This document shows, in pieces, positions 49,090-62,185 of a stretch of DNA of 64,000 nt. A program made the translations under genes and the position numbers. Location of the stretch: positions 62,001-126,000 of the forward strand of contig JAMWFC010000029.1 in the NCBI GenBank assembly GCA_027475525.1, given 5' to 3'. Numbering within the stretch: position 1 is the stretch's first letter; each line of letters opens with the position of its first letter. The notes beneath the pieces are model-generated. The model was not told where the DNA came from and did no database searches. It worked only from the letters and a program-made list of their open reading frames with translations. This DNA is from Macrolepiota albuminosa (lineage: Eukaryota; Basidiomycota; Agaricomycetes; Agaricales; Agaricaceae).

Positions 49090-51293
49090 TTATCTGCTCC
49101 CATGCCCATCATAGAGGTATTCTTTATATATAGGCTTCCAGACCTTTTTTCTTGCTTCGTCGCGAACCTGCTCCTCTGTCCAGTTTACTCTGGCAGTACC
49201 TTCAGCGATAGCTTGTTGAGCAACTGCGATTCCAATCTCGAAGTTGACATGAGGTGCTTCAACAAAGTCAGGAAGAAGCGCATCGTCGGGGTCTGAGAGT
49301 GCAGGCGAAAGGGTAGCCAAGCGTTGTGCTCCAGCAATGATCATGGAATCAGTCATGTGGCGCGATTGAGCTAGAATGGCTCCAAAACCAAGGCCAGGAT
49401 AGATCAATGCGTCTACGTCAGTCAACAGATGTTTATCTATAGGTATGTTGAAGGAAAAAGTAAATCCACTTACTGTTGCACTCGGCAATACTGCACTTGC
49501 ACGTTAGGGGTGCCTGACAAACCTCGCACGAGACGAAGACTTACATATAGTCTTTCCCATTATGCATCTTCGCAGGGGGAAACGGGCTTCCAGTCGCCAA
49601 CAGCGCTTTACCATTCGTCCAATCATTCGCGTTCTTCGGGTCTACTTCAACCAACGCGCTCGGATTGGACAATGGCAAGATAATCGGGCGCTCGCATCCT
49701 ACGGCCATAGCCTTCACTATGTCTTCCGTGAATGCGCCGGCACTCGTCGAACACCCAATAAGCACGGTCGGCTTGACATGTTTCACCACCTCAAGCAAGC
49801 GGATCTTTCCACTCTTATCCCTCTGAACTCCATCCCATTCATTGTCAGGACGTGCAAATGGGTGGAGTTCCGCCCGCACAGGGGTTGCAGTCACGAGCTC
49901 ATTCGTAATCAGCCCGTCTTTGTCGATAAGGTAGAAAAGCTTGTTGGCCTGGGCCTCGTCAAAGTTGTTGAGCTGGACTATGGCGTCGCGTAGCTGGTGC
50001 GCGATGCCCATGCCTGCGGAACCTGAACCGAAGATGATGTATCGTTGATCAGATAGTTTGGACTTTGTGACACCAACGGCGGCCATGATGCATGCAAGAG
50101 TGACCGCACCGGTTCCTTGACTAGATATATATTGGCTTTTAAGACAGGTATGCTTGGATATACCATGACCTACATGTCATCGTTGAAGACGGAATGAGTG
50201 TCGCGATATTTCTGAAGGAGTCTTTGAGCGTTCGTCACCCCAAAATCCTCAAAATGAAGGAGACTGCCGGGGAAGTACTTTCTGACAAGTTGAACAAACC
50301 TAAAAGCAATATTGTTAGTGAACTGACGTTAGTTGTTGTGGCTCACTTGTCGATAAATCGGTCGTATTCTTCACCTCTTACGCGTTGATGGTTCCACCCC
50401 TATTCGAGTATAACTTTTGAAGACGCGAGAATAGGGGTAGGGACTTGCCACATAGAGTTCATCACCTAGGAGATTAGGGTTGTTCGTGCCAACATCCAGA
50501 GTCACGCTAAGCGATTTCGAAGGATCCATCCCTCCAATAAGTCTAAAGTACTCTCAAAAGTGTGGCAAAGCCAACTGATTGAAGAAAGCTTACGTGTAGA
50601 TAGCTGATTTTGCGGTAGAAATCTGATCGATTCGTGAGTTAGGAGGTATGAAGAATCTAAAATTACATTATACTCCGATGCCCTGGATGTCGATAGTATC
50701 AACAAGGGAGATAGGGCGATTCATGCGCAAACCTTACCCCAACGCCTTGGTCACCAATTCCTAGAATAGCCTCCGCATCCGAACAGACTATCAGATCGAT
50801 ATCTCTATCCTTTGTCTGTTCCAAGAAGTCTTGTTCCATAGAGCCTTGGTCTTTCAAGGTAAGATACAGACCCTCACTTCGCCTAAACAGATGTGAATAT
50901 TCCGAGATTGCCTCAGCCTTGGTAATACTAATCAGAGGTCCTGAGAAATTTCGAGGAAAGTTTTCCTGCGCATACCTCAGTTGGAGTGTATATGATCGGA
51001 ACCATCTCTCGGAGGTATTTCGAGATCAAAGAGTAATACAAAACCCAATTCTGCTCCTTCAAGCTCTGTAAAAAAGAATTTTTCCGAATGGGTGCCTCGT
51101 AAGTTTGAAATTGGGCGTAGGCACGCTTGCACTGCTCGTTGAGGGTGTTGACTTGACAAGGCAGTCGTCCGACAAGCCCAAAGGCTTCTCTCTCTGCAAG
51201 GGTAAAAGCGGTGCCCTTGTTGAAACGAGGGCTAGTAAGTAACGCCTCTCCACGAAGAGCAACACGACATTGGGTACTATCGAGATTGGACAT
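49090..51293 (-). CDS. MAE1: Malic enzyme (NAD(P)-dependent malate dehydrogenase, decarboxylating)
   Basis: This enzyme converts malate to pyruvate and CO2, linking the TCA cycle to NAD(P)H supply. The ATG at 51293 begins [19 protein letters not shown]. The N-terminal domain is recognisable by [35 protein letters not shown] (Tyr of the active site) and [26 protein letters not shown] follows in the central part. The NAD-binding domain has [20 protein letters not shown] and the end is [11 protein letters not shown] with a TAA at 49090-49092. Several short introns interrupt the gene. The N-terminus lacks a clear mitochondrial presequence, so a cytosolic form is possible. Cofactor preference cannot be decided by eye. 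The gene is divergent from the trehalase gene. Confidence 0.92.
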
Positions 51294-52662
51294 TGAGTCA
51301 CTCTGCGATGACGATATTCGAGGTCAAAGGTCAAGTTCAGTGTAACGTGACGGATGGTCGTCACACCAGAGGCTCAGGGTCGACCTTATATAGAACTTGT
51401 TGAAAGTCCTTAAATCAATGAGAAAGGCGAACTATCGAGTACAGGAACTGAAGTATATGTAATCTCGGTACTGGTAGCGGCAACCAATTCAACCTATCCG
51501 GGAGCGCTATTCACCAACCCAACGCATCGATCACAAAAAACTCTATCTACCCTGTTTCGACATTCATTTGCACTGATCCTTTCATGTATGGTTCCCCTTC
51601 ACCTAATCAACCTTTCATCTATCCAGAGGCATCCTTCACTTCGTTCTCCATGCCTGTAGGGCGTATGTCATCGCAGGGACAAATGGAAGTCATCAGGGTT
51701 GGCGTCCTCAGCGCGGCCGTTTTTTTTTTAAAAAAAAATTCCCTTTCCTTGCGACAAGATTCGGACAGGGCCTAGTTACGGACATGTCGCCCCACGCGTC
51801 ATGATTCATATCACCCTGAGAGTTGAGATGCTAAAAACACGGAGCTCAGCGTAGCAATTGTCGATGATAGGGAAGGTCAGGATGGAGCGAGGCGCAAGGA
51901 AACTGTCTTAGTCCTAGAGATCGGTTTTGGGGTCGTGAAGGATGAATTGACCATGGGTTTTGCGAAAACTTCGTCGCCAACAGGTTCAATAAGGTTGGCC
52001 GTGACATTGCGGCGGTGAATGTCGTCGTGATCGACGAACTTTAGAAGTTGAGCAGATGGTTGACTTGGCTGGATTGTAACGACGTGAGTTGCATGAAGCC
52101 TTCTGGTCTTGCAAGCGAGGCGGGGATGCTGGGTGTAGTGGTTTTTGGGACGCAAGGACACGTTGTGGCGTTTATGGGAATGAAGGTATACTAAAAGCCG
52201 TAGCTTGAGCCAAGCCAGGGCCAGGGCCGCCATGGCAGGCCTAGCTGGGGGCTTTTGGGCCAAGCCGGGCCGAAACATTACTACGAAGAAGTCATTTCCC
52301 TCGGACATGTATCAGAGATATCGATAAAGAAACTATTTTTCAGCACAACGTCCTAATTAGCAAGTTACATGGCCTAGACAGAAGTTTAAGCGTAACCTGA
52401 GATGATGTTTACGTGGTAAACAAACCATTATAACAATCAACGCCACGCTCGATCAATACAGGAACGGAGGTCGAGAAATTCCCTAGTCCACACTGATCTC
52501 CTGAGCTTTCTCAAGTGGTAGCTTCTCGTTAGACAACGAGAAGTCAGTTTCAATATGATTCAGTGCTATTGAATATAGGTCCTTTCCGGTGGTGTTTGTT
52601 CGGTCTGGCAGGCTATAAAAACCTGCAGGTGGATCACAATACACAAGAGCTTGGTGCCCCTA
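51294..52662. other. Divergent region between malic enzyme and trehalase genes
   Basis: About 1.37 kb. A minus-strand ATG-started frame of 143 codons (51877-52308) has no family resemblance and is not called. A T9A9 tract lies at 51720-51740. A tataaaa at 52613-52619, 44 bp before the trehalase start, is a good TATA-box candidate for that gene. Confidence 0.4.
52613..52619 (+). promoter_or_regulatory. TATA box candidate of the trehalase gene
   Basis: The string ctataaaa ends 43 bp before the trehalase ATG at 52663. Position and sequence fit a TATA box with a short leader. Confidence 0.5.
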
Positions 52663-55605
52663 ATGTTCCTATTACTGACGTTTTTTGCGTGTATAGCTAA
52701 CGTGGGACTGACCGCAGCTCAGGCATCCGTTTCCAGCGTCTCTGCTGCGACTGCAACCCCAAGCTTGTCTGTATCTCCCGAGGATGCTTTGCCAACACAA
52801 GTTGCACTACCTCCTGGTCAGGCATGGTGCTCTTCTGATATATTCTGCGCTGGACAGGTAATACATGTAACTCTTGTCGTTCTCCTGCGACTCAGGGCCT
52901 TTCAAAGCTCCTGCAAACTGTCAACATTGCCCATCTATACCCCGATGACAAGATTTTTGTAGACAAGGTTTGCCTTCCATTTTCTCGTCGTATTATCAAC
53001 GCTTCACAACCTTGGTTTCGCAGCCAACCAGTAAACCGGCTCAAACAGTTCTTGCGAATTTTCAAAAGATCTCGTCTTCAACAACGTATGGCGAAGTCGT
53101 GGAGTTCGTTAATGACAACTTCAAAGGGGAAGGTCTTGAACTGGAAGCACTTGTACTCCCCAACATAAAACCTGACCCGGCTTTCTTGAACAATGTTTCC
53201 GCTCCCATTCCGAGGGCCTTCGCCAAAAGAGTCCATGGTATTTGGAACCAGCTCATTAGGGGTACAAAGGAGTCGGCTCTCTGCGTGGGTGGCTCAACGG
53301 GATGCGAGAGCTCTTTGATCCCCCTGAATCATACTTTTGTGGTTCCTGGTGCGTTCCCTACTCACTGACTCTTCAATAAGCTAACGATTCTTCCGAAGGT
53401 GGTCGTTTTAGGGAACAGTATTATTGGGACAGCTTTTGGATTATTGAGGGTCTTATTGAGTCTGAACTTTTCGATATCGTTAATGCTACCCTTCAAAACT
53501 TTATGGATGAACTAGATAATTTTGGCTTCATTCCGAATGGTGGACGCACTTACTGTATGAAGACTGTTTCTTTTATGTCAATTTGGCTGATGTCATTGAA
53601 ACTTACAGATTTGAATAGATCTCACCCTCCTCTCTTCATTCAGGTTGGTACATGAGCTCTTCAAGGTATTCTGTGGAATTTAACACGCTCCCACAGATGG
53701 TGTCGCGTTATGTGACCACCAGTGGAGACCGAACGATACTCAGACGAGCCCTTCCTCTCGCCGAGGTATGTACAAGTCCATTTTTCTTGTTTTACCAGCT
53801 CATTCATTGTGTCGATTAGAAAGAATTCAAGTGGTGGGATGACAATCGCTCACTCAAAGTACAATCCGCGTCGAATTTAACGCACAAAGTATACCATTAT
53901 TCCGCAAACAACAGTGCGCCTCGTCCCGAGTCATATCTTGTTGGTCAGCCAGCTTTTATTGTTCGTTTTGCTGTTTGTTTCAACCTTTAGAACGTATTTT
54001 GATTCCAAGACTATACCACCGCTAACGTTCCAAACACACTGGATGACACTCAGAAGGCCGCACTATATGCTGAGCTTGCTAGTGGTGCTGAGTCGGGTCA
54101 GTGATGAATCGTCATGCAAAACTTGTATGCTGAATATCTGTTAGGCTGGGATTACACTATCCGTTGGTCTGCGCCCACTAGTGATGGTAGTAATGACGGC
54201 CTTCGCAGCCTTGATGTTAGGAATACGATACCGATTGACCTTAACAGTATTATATGTGAGTGTGGCCCTGATTTCAGTGTGCATACACGGTGTTGACGAT
54301 TGTCATAATTCTCTATAAAGACAGAAATCATCTCATTCTTGCTAACCTATACGGAGGTGATGACAAGAAAGCAGCTTCCTCACATCGTAAAGCAGCAACA
54401 GCTCTTCATGCTGCCGTTCTTGATCTTCTCTGGGATCCGACAAAGGTAAGCTTAGTAGCAATCATATTTGGCTATATCACACTAACTTTGATTCTTCAGC
54501 TTGCATTCTACGATTACAACATTGCCGCGAAAGCTAGGAACACTGTCTTCAGCGCGGCAAACTTCTACCCTTTGTGGAGTGGCATCATTCCCCCTGAGCT
54601 CCTGAGTAGCTCGGACAAGGCTTTTGGCTATTTCTCATCTCTTAATCTCGTACTCAATCGCTACAACGGAACTTTTCCCTCAACGTTTATTGTTTCCGGG
54701 CAACAGTGGTAGGACAATATTCTCATTCTTCTATCCTCATTCATTCCCACTCAAAGGGACGCTCCGAACGCTTGGCCTCCACATCAATACATTATTCTTA
54801 AAGCGCTTCGTGCTCTTCCGTCAAACGTCACCTCCGGGGCGCTTCCTATACCACCCGACGATCAATCAACCTTTAGCCTCATCCCCAAAGGTCAACTCGG
54901 GCTCAACGAGTCCCAGCTCCCTAATCAGCCGTTGATCGATAGCACAAGGAACGCTTCGATGTCGGGGCCAGCCGCAGATATCAATCGATTGCATGGCACA
55001 GTTTTAAATGGAGGAAACGCCACAGAGGGGGAGGGGTGGGGTAAGGCTTTGGAAAGACAGCTCGCAAATCGGTATCTTGCGAGTGCCTTCTGCAGCTGGT
55101 GAGTACCTGCTTGCCGCTTCTGTGGCATTGTCGACTGAAGTGAGTACAGGCGCGCAACGGGGGGCTCAATTGATGGGTTGGTTCCGAGGTTGTCCCCACA
55201 GGAGCTCACTGTGACTCAGAGCGGTAATAATACCGGAAATGTGGGACTTTTATTGCATTACCATCCCTCCTCATATAAATCCCTCCCAAAATCTAGATGT
55301 TCGAGAAGTTCTCCAGCATTGATATTGACTCTGCAGGCCGCGGAGGAGAGTATGTTGTCCAGGCAAGCCTGTTCTTGCACCGTAATTCCAACTTTCTTAT
55401 TTTTGGAGATATTCAATAGGCCGGATTCGGGTGGACTAACGGGGTCCTGCTCTGGGTTTCCAGCGTTTACGGTGGGGTGTTGGTAGAGCCGCAGTGCCCT
55501 AGTCTCGTCAGAGCATCTACCACAAACGACGGCAAGAATGGTGCTTGTAATGATAGCAGCGTGACACGAGAGATCACCCCTGGCAGGACGGTACGCGCTT
55601 CTTGA
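52663..55605 (+). CDS. Secreted trehalase, glycoside hydrolase family 37
   Basis: It hydrolyses trehalose to two glucose molecules. The ATG at 52663 opens a signal peptide (MFLLLTFFACIANVGLTAAQ). The catalytic (alpha/alpha)6 barrel carries trehalase signature 1, GGRFREQYYWDSFW, and signature 2, QQWDAPNAWPPHQY, the latter split by an intron. NDGLRSLDV and GWDYTIRWSAP flank the active-site Asp region, and GRGGEYVVQ + AGFGWTNGVLLW near the end contributes the second catalytic carboxylate (Glu). The gene has about ten or more short introns and ends at TGA 55603-55605. The N-terminal calcium-binding, cAMP-regulated segment of neutral trehalases is absent, which fits a secreted or vacuolar acid-type enzyme. 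Confidence 0.92.
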
Positions 55606-56748
55606 TGGGACTTTAGGGGGATTGTTTGTATTGACAGTAATGGTACCTAAGGGAACGACCGTACCTACTTCAAGAGCAAGATCTCGTCGGAACCGGTTGC
55701 CGACCGCTTGGGAGGGAGGTCCATAGTCGGTCGGGAGAGGTTTTCAAGGCTTTTGGAAGAAGCTGAGAGGTGCTGGAAGAGGTTAGGAGGTTGTTTGGAG
55801 GTTGGGAGGTTTGCTGAGTGTTCTCTGGATTCACTGTCAAACATTGTTGTTTCTTATGTTTGGTCGTAAAACAGAGGAAGGCAAATGAAATTTAAGATAA
55901 TCAGTCTTCACTGTCAAACATTGTTGTTTCTTATGTTTGGTCGTAAAACAGAGGAAGGCAAATGAAATTTAAGATAATCAGTCAACATCAGATGTAAGGA
56001 CAAGATATTTTTTACAAGATTGTAATTTAACTCAGCATGCTATCATCCTGCTCGCCATACCCCTCCTTCAGGTGGCATGAACATCTCTCCATGGGCATTG
56101 GACTGGGCAGGGTGTTGAAGGGGCAACCGGTGTTTGGAGTGCGGGGAGGACATCACACTAGCTCTTGACAGAACTACAAAATATTATAGTGTCATAGTGA
56201 ACATCCCAATTATATAGTGCTGTGTAGTGCAGGTTGCTCTCTACATCGTGACAGAGGTCCTGTTTGTAGCATTTCATAGTGCATGCCAGTCTGACACTGA
56301 AAAATACATATTACTGCTAAGAGTTTGGTCTACATCTTCATAGATCTGGCTTCATGTTCCATAGCTCTAGCTTTACACTTTGTAGTGCTATAGAAAGAGT
56401 CAACATGTATAGCAATTGCATTTTTACTAGTACCAAATCTAGATACACTAAATTCACCCCATAGATTTTACATCAATAAGGAAATATAATGAGGTGTAGG
56501 CTGGAAGTCTAGTGTCTCAACAGATCTTGTTCGTCTCAACAGTTGCTGGGTGGTACAAGATGCATAACGTAGTATATCATACATCTGAAAAAATACATGT
56601 GCTTCAAGAAATAATGGTAGGTGCTTGAGTATGAATCAAAGGAAATTACCTGCAAGTGCAGTGTGAAACAACAAAGTCATCCTTTGTGCTTGCAAGTATA
56701 TATGAGTTGAGCAATGGGAAAGTGATAAGTGTGTGTTGCGCAGACTCG
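55606..56748. other. Intergenic, repeat-like DNA between trehalase and aminotransferase
   Basis: About 1.1 kb with no gene. It includes the 77-bp duplication and, from about 56160 to 56560, a block full of 'tagtg' and 'catagtg' words with few CpGs, similar in flavour to the CpG-depleted DNA at the left end. It is probably a short transposon remnant. Confidence 0.4.
55830..55983. repeat. Exact 77-bp tandem duplication (copy C)
   Basis: Bases 55830-55906 are repeated exactly at 55907-55983. The match ends at both borders, giving precisely 77 bp, the same period as the unrelated duplications at 3510 and 10992. Confidence 0.95.
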
Positions 56749-58187
56749 TCAATCCAATTCCCATCCACAGACAAACTCGGATTCTGCTAATCGTTTGCAG
56801 ATCTTTTCCACCTTGTCGTCGTCCACATTCGCGACCGAAAACCTGATCCATCTCGACTTGTCCCAGGTTGCTTGTCCGCCATCGTCATATGCTTCACAGA
56901 AAAACGCTGATGGAAGAGATACAACACCAAGCTCTGTCGCAAGGCGTTTGCACACGTCTAAAGAGGCTACACCTTTGAACGGGTGTCTAACGAAAGCGAA
57001 GTAACCTCCCTGTGCACCAATCTTCCAGCGTGGCGGTAGGGCCTGCCGGAAGAGCTGATGGCGTGCATGTATTGCCTCAGCCGTCTCAAAAATGAATGAT
57101 CTCATCTGCGGAAGTAATGGCGCAAGAGCAATTTGGAATGGACGAGGTGGGCAAATTTGAAGACAGTCCAGAATAGTCTTAATGTGTAGCAGCAGATCAG
57201 GCGATGCAGTGATTGCGCCCAATCGGTGCCCAGGGAGACAATAGGATTTCGAGAAGGAGAACAAGTGGATGAAGTTCTTTCTCCAAGAGCCGCGAAATAG
57301 CGAATGTGGTTTCCCTGTGAGAATGAAATCCCTGTAGGTTTCATCCACAATTAGTGCGATTTTACGTGTAGCCGCGAGGTCAAGAGAAGAGGCCAACAAG
57401 GAGGCTGGATAAGTCGCTCCAGTCTTGGGAGAGTCTACGATAAGGAGCTTCTTGCCAGGAGACTCGATTATCAACTTACAGGATTATTTGGTGTAACTAG
57501 TGCAATAGCCTTTGTTTTTGGGGTGATTAAAGACTGACATGCCAGGATAGAGGGGATAAAACCATCTTCGGGAAGGGTTTGGAGAGGTACGGGCTTGATG
57601 CCTAGTAATGTAAGGTCCATTCTGATTCAAGTCAAATAGCGAACCTGTGCGACTTGATCGACTAACTCACTGATGGTTAAAGTACCTTGCGGAAAGAAAC
57701 AATTGAGTCCTAATATACATATACAACGCATGTCGCGTACCACGGCACAGGAATAATCACTTCATCACCAGCATCAGCAAGACTCATGATTGTGGCAAAA
57801 AACGCCATGTTGCACCCAGTAGTCAGTGCAATATCGTTAGCTGTCACATCCGAGTCGGACCCATAGACCAATTTAATCTCTTCTGCTAGAGCCTTCCTGA
57901 GCGAAGGTTCTCCATCAGCGGGGCAGTATCCAAAGCTCTGCGGGGCAGAAGCGGATGCACCAAGTGCTTCTTGGAGAAATTTGGGGGGATGTGACCCCGG
58001 AACTCCTTGCGACATGTCTAATAACGGACGTTCCTTAGTCGCAACGTAGAGGGATGCCCATTGATACGCTGCTGGAATACTTGCCCATCTTAGATTACGC
58101 TTTTCTTTAGAAACACAAGACTCACGGGGGCGACATGGTGTTGAGCACTCCTCTGGACAGACGCAAAGCTAGATGTGACCCAACCAT
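56749..58187 (-). CDS. PLP-dependent aminotransferase, class I/II
   Basis: A fold-type I aminotransferase that moves an amino group between an amino acid and a 2-oxo acid using pyridoxal phosphate. The ATG at 58187 (MVGSHLALRLSRGVLNT) starts a possible mitochondrial presequence; a later in-frame ATG (MSPPWASIPAAY) is an alternative start. Family landmarks follow: LLDMSQGVPGSHPP, YCPADGEPSLRKALAEEI, TTGCNMAFFATIMSLADAGD, IALVTPNNP + TGATYPASLL, VDETYRDF and the PLP lysine in LFSFSKSYCLPGHRLGAI. RWIRFSVANVDD carries the substrate-binding Arg. The end is GWELD. Several introns interrupt it. Substrate cannot be read from sequence. It is divergent from the MATE gene, with 545 bp between starts. 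Confidence 0.9.
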
Positions 58188-58732
58188 CTCAGATTTCAAG
58201 AGTCCCCTGTGCGTGTTGGTCGGTCTTTGAGTGGAAATAAGATACGTCCAAAAGTGCACATGTGATCTGCATCTGTAACACGGTTTTGCCTAAAATGGAA
58301 CAAGTCGGAATCGCACTTCGATGAATCAGTTGGAAGTCCATTATAACAAAGGGCTCACTATTTTGTGACCCGTGACACAGAGTGGACAACGTTCTTTCCA
58401 GAACGGGGAACCAAACCGCTACAGGATCAGGGCCGCTGAATCTTTTCAAAATAACTTACTGCTGGTAACCACGATATATCACAGGGTTTTTGATGGTCCA
58501 ACGAACTTTATTTGTTCTCCGAGCAGTCAAGTGTGTTTCAAATCATATTTGTCGACCCCGAGTACCCGACGTTAAATTTTTTATCAAGCCATGACTGTGA
58601 CCACTTTGGTACCGGCGTTTACTACATAATGCAATTCCACACCGCTGAAGCAATCTGCCTCCTTCCTTGCCTGGTGAAGCAAACGAAGCAAGCGAGTCAC
58701 CTCGACATTCAATCGGTAAAACTCATTCTGCA
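58188..58732. other. Divergent promoter region, aminotransferase and MATE genes
   Basis: A 545-bp region between two divergent start codons. No gene and no clear TATA box. The two genes could share regulation through it. Confidence 0.4.
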
Positions 58733-60986
58733 ATGGAGTCGACACCATTACTTGCGAATGTGCAACAAGAGCCTGTCTCCGAAACCTTCATCTTAAGGGA
58801 AGAGATGCGAATGATCACCTTCTACGCCCTGCCCGCTTTAGTGTATCTACCTTCAATGACCACATGCGCAATCTGGAACTGATCAAATCTCCTGACAGGT
58901 CTCAATTGCTTGAGTATAGCCTGGTCATTGTCGAAGTTGTTTCTGTTGGACACATATCCACATCTGCACTAGGGGCTGCTAGCTTAGGGTATATGACTGC
59001 CAGCGTGACTGGTCATTGCACTCTACATGGATTGACTAGCGCCCTTGATACTGTGCTTCCGTCTGTCTTTACGTCTTCCCAACCTCAGCTTATGGGCCTT
59101 TGGGCTCAACGCATGTGTATGTGATTCCGCCTCGCTCACTTCTAAAGGTTTCCCAATCTGTCCTCAGTCATTGTCGTTCTGTTTACGATGATGGTAAGTA
59201 TGTTCGGCTTGAAGTCTGCAAGGCTTGAACCAGACTTATACTATTCTAGCCGATTTTGACGATATGGCTCAATGCAGAGAGCTTCCTCCTCTCCATAAAC
59301 CAAGATCCTGAAATTGCGAGACTCGCTGCATTGTACCTCCGTTGGCTTGCATTTGGTTTACCCGGTCTGTTTCTGGCAGAATCTTTTGGTCCTTGCTGCT
59401 TAAATGATTTGTTTAGCCTTTGGTTGCAATTGTGTCTTGAGGTATGCTTGTTTGCATATATTTCTTTCCTTGTATGGTTGAACACATATCCGGAGGCGTT
59501 ATTTTCAGTCCCAAGGTCAGTATATATTCGTAGTGATTGTAATACTTTGTGTCTGGATGGTTTGGCATAGGTTTATTTGCCCTTCAAACACAGATCAATT
59601 CGTTTGTCGCTCCTATCAATGTCCTTTTGAACTACCTCCTAGGTAAGGTCGCCATACTTTAATACTCGGCCACACTGAGGAAAAGGTGGATTCAGTATGG
59701 GGCCCGAAAGCAACTCGCCTAGGATTTATTGGCGCTCCCATCTCGACGTCATTATCTCATATCCTTGTTTCTGTTATTTCCATCGTATATCTCATTCGTT
59801 GCACGCCAAGAATCGCCTGGCATCCCTTGTCTTTCAGGATGTTCACAAATCTTGGATTCCTGCTGCGCTTGGGAATTGCGGGAGTAGGTAAGACAAAAAC
59901 AGATTTGAGTCTTTGTCGGTATTGATACCCAATCGTTCAGGCCAAACAGCCGCAGAGTGGTGGGCTTGGGAACTGCTTGCTCTTGGTGCTTCTTTGTAAT
60001 ACACATCCTTTCGTAAAAGTCACTTAGGACTGACTAGTTAATCATTGATAGCCTTGATCCTCTTTCACTCGCTTCACAATCTGTACTGTTAACGTTGACT
60101 TCAATGACCTATCAGGCTCTGTATGCATTGGCAAACGCAACAGCTGTCCGGTAGGGTGGCTTCACTTCCAACGTTCCGTTCGCGTTACATAACATGTTTT
60201 CAGCATTGGCAACCTTCTTGGCGAGAAGAATGCCAAACGGGCATCGGTATCAGCGACTGCCTCAATGCTAATGGCTCTGGTAGTATCTCTCATGCTAAGG
60301 TCTGTTGTTACAAACCCCTCTGCCTTTCTATCTCTTAGCCAAAAACAATGTAGTGTTATGTATCTGACCTTCCAAGGTGTCTGGGCTTATATATTCAGTG
60401 ATGATCCCGGTAGGTCCATTACTTTCTAGTACATTATCTGATTGAAGGCATCGATCTTCATTTTAGACGTTATTAGTCGAGTCGCATCCGTCATACCTTT
60501 AATTGCTCTCTATCAAATCGCCGAGGGAAATGCAGCAGTGACTTCCAGCATTCTTCGGGCAAAGGGCCAACAGGTTAGCACGTCAACAATGATTTTCAAG
60601 TAGACTGAAAATATATTATGTAGGATATCGGCGCTGCTTTGAATATTAGGTCAGCCAGTTCACTTTTTCTCCTCCAAACACACTCTGAAGTTGCCAAGTG
60701 GTTATTATGTGATCGGTACGTACGGCCGTGTTGACTCGCCATACAAATGGTTAGCTTTAACCACATTCTCGAAGGCCTCCCTCTTGGCATCTGGCTTGCC
60801 TTCCATTGGCATATAGGCCTGTATGGCCTATGGATTGGAATAGCAGTGGCCGTGACCTATTGTTCTGTGATTGGTTCCTTCTTATGTTACAGAACTAATT
60901 GGGATCATGAGGCTGATAAAGTCGCCGAACGTATTGCAGAAGAAAACAATCGATATCAAGTCTCAAATACAGAAGATCATGTGTGA
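58733..60986 (+). CDS. MATE family efflux transporter
   Basis: A multidrug and toxic compound extrusion transporter of the eukaryotic branch, a 12-helix membrane protein that exports organic solutes in exchange for cations. The ATG at 58733 starts MESTPLLANVQQEPVSETFI, a cytosolic lead. After a splice in phase 2 comes QLLEYSLVIVEVVSVGHIST, the first conserved MATE helix, then HGLTSALDTVLPSVFTSSQP, a strongly conserved MATE segment containing the family Ala-Leu-Asp-Thr motif. Further helices are spread over many short exons. The last exon holds ILEGLPLGIWLAFHWHIGLY and GLWIGIAVAVTYCSVIGSFL, and the charged tail ends EDHV at 60986. Substrates are unknown. It is divergent from the aminotransferase gene. 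Confidence 0.88.
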
Positions 60987-61277
60987 GTTTCTATTCTGGT
61001 CTTTGATCCCGGCACCAGAGACAGTGGAATCCTAATGTCGACCGTTGGCTTGACCGCGCTTAAAATACATCCATACGAGTAAAGAATCTTTTACCAATAG
61101 TTACAGCCAATTGATTTTGCATCAAAATTAGATGTCACGCGGTAAATGTGGGAGTTAAAGTCGAAAGGTGTTCATCGTTAGCCATGTAGTACAATGAGCG
61201 TAAAGATTACCATGTCTTTGTGTAAAGGAAGTGTAAGAACCACTTTTTACCGAGAGTTTAACATTATATTTCAGTAT

Positions 61278-62185
61278 CTAACAATCATTTCTTATGCTTC
61301 CAATGCCCATTTCAACAACATGCCTTTCTCTTCCTAACTTGCGCATTTCTTCAACCACTTCTCCAACCTTTTGAAATTCGGACCATCGTCTGTCGTCAAC
61401 GACAATTAATTCCTCAGTTTCTGAAAGCTCTTCAACGAATCGGACCTTCAAGGCCAACCACTGCATCGTCTTGACATTCCGGACAAATTCTTCCACGTCG
61501 TCTCTCCGTCCGAAGGCATATATCACTCCAGGATGGCCTACTTTCGCAAAACCTGATATTGATAACGACGAAGCCCAATTACGCAGAGATCTCCGTTTAG
61601 TGGGAGATATAAGATGGTGTGAGGTTAGAAGTGCATGACAGACGGGTGGAGTTTGGGGAGTAGACATTGACTGGGTAGGTGAATCAACCGAACACGGTTG
61701 GGATTCTACTTCTGCGTAGAGGATTGGCAGAAGATGCAAAGAAAGTAATTGATAGATGGGAAATCTGCCATTACAATGAGTAAGAGAGAACACGGCATGA
61801 ACGTTCGACTGACTCGGAGTCATCACCGATCTCTTTCAATTGGTTCTCAATCATATCTTGCCACTTCTCTTGTTCTGTCCGAGTAATCTTGTCGCCCTTC
61901 ACTTTGAAAGTAGGGGCCGCTGTTGTTAGTCTTCCCTCGTATTCAAATGGAACTTCAACAATAAAGCAGACGTCAGAGGCTTTTATGTCTACCATGAACC
62001 GCGCAGGATGTTGTGGTTCCTCAGGAACTATAGAGTCAATCATTGGGTCAAGGTAGTGCGTTATTAGACCATTCCAAACGTCTTCCTCGTCGACAAAAAT
62101 CAATCTTTCCTTGCCAGGAAGGAGTGAAGAAATGATTAGATGCAGTTCCTCAAGCTGTTTTGTAAGCACAGGTGCTGAGGTTTCC
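61278..62185 (-). pseudogene. RWD/DUF1115 protein (RWDD2-like) lacking its start
   Basis: Two visible exons encode an RWDD2-type protein. The N-terminal RWD domain runs from LTKQLEELHLIISSLLPGKE to APTFKVKGDK and continues over a gtcagt...gcag intron into FPIYQLLSLHLLPILYAEVE. The C-terminal DUF1115 domain contains ISGFAKVGHPGVIYAFGRRD and KTMQWLALKVRFVEEL. The frame continues upstream past VLTKQ to a stop inside the adjoining retroelement and contains no ATG. The homologous part ends at 62185, exactly where the repeat B2 begins. So the gene's first codons are missing or moved beyond the element. If the insertion lies in an intron the gene might still function; otherwise it is a broken allele. 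Confidence 0.75.

Noticed and set aside
51877..52308. 143-codon ATG-started frame on the minus strand
   Set aside because: No family resemblance, Arg/His/Lys/Pro-heavy random-like composition, and it lies in the divergent promoter between malic enzyme and trehalase.
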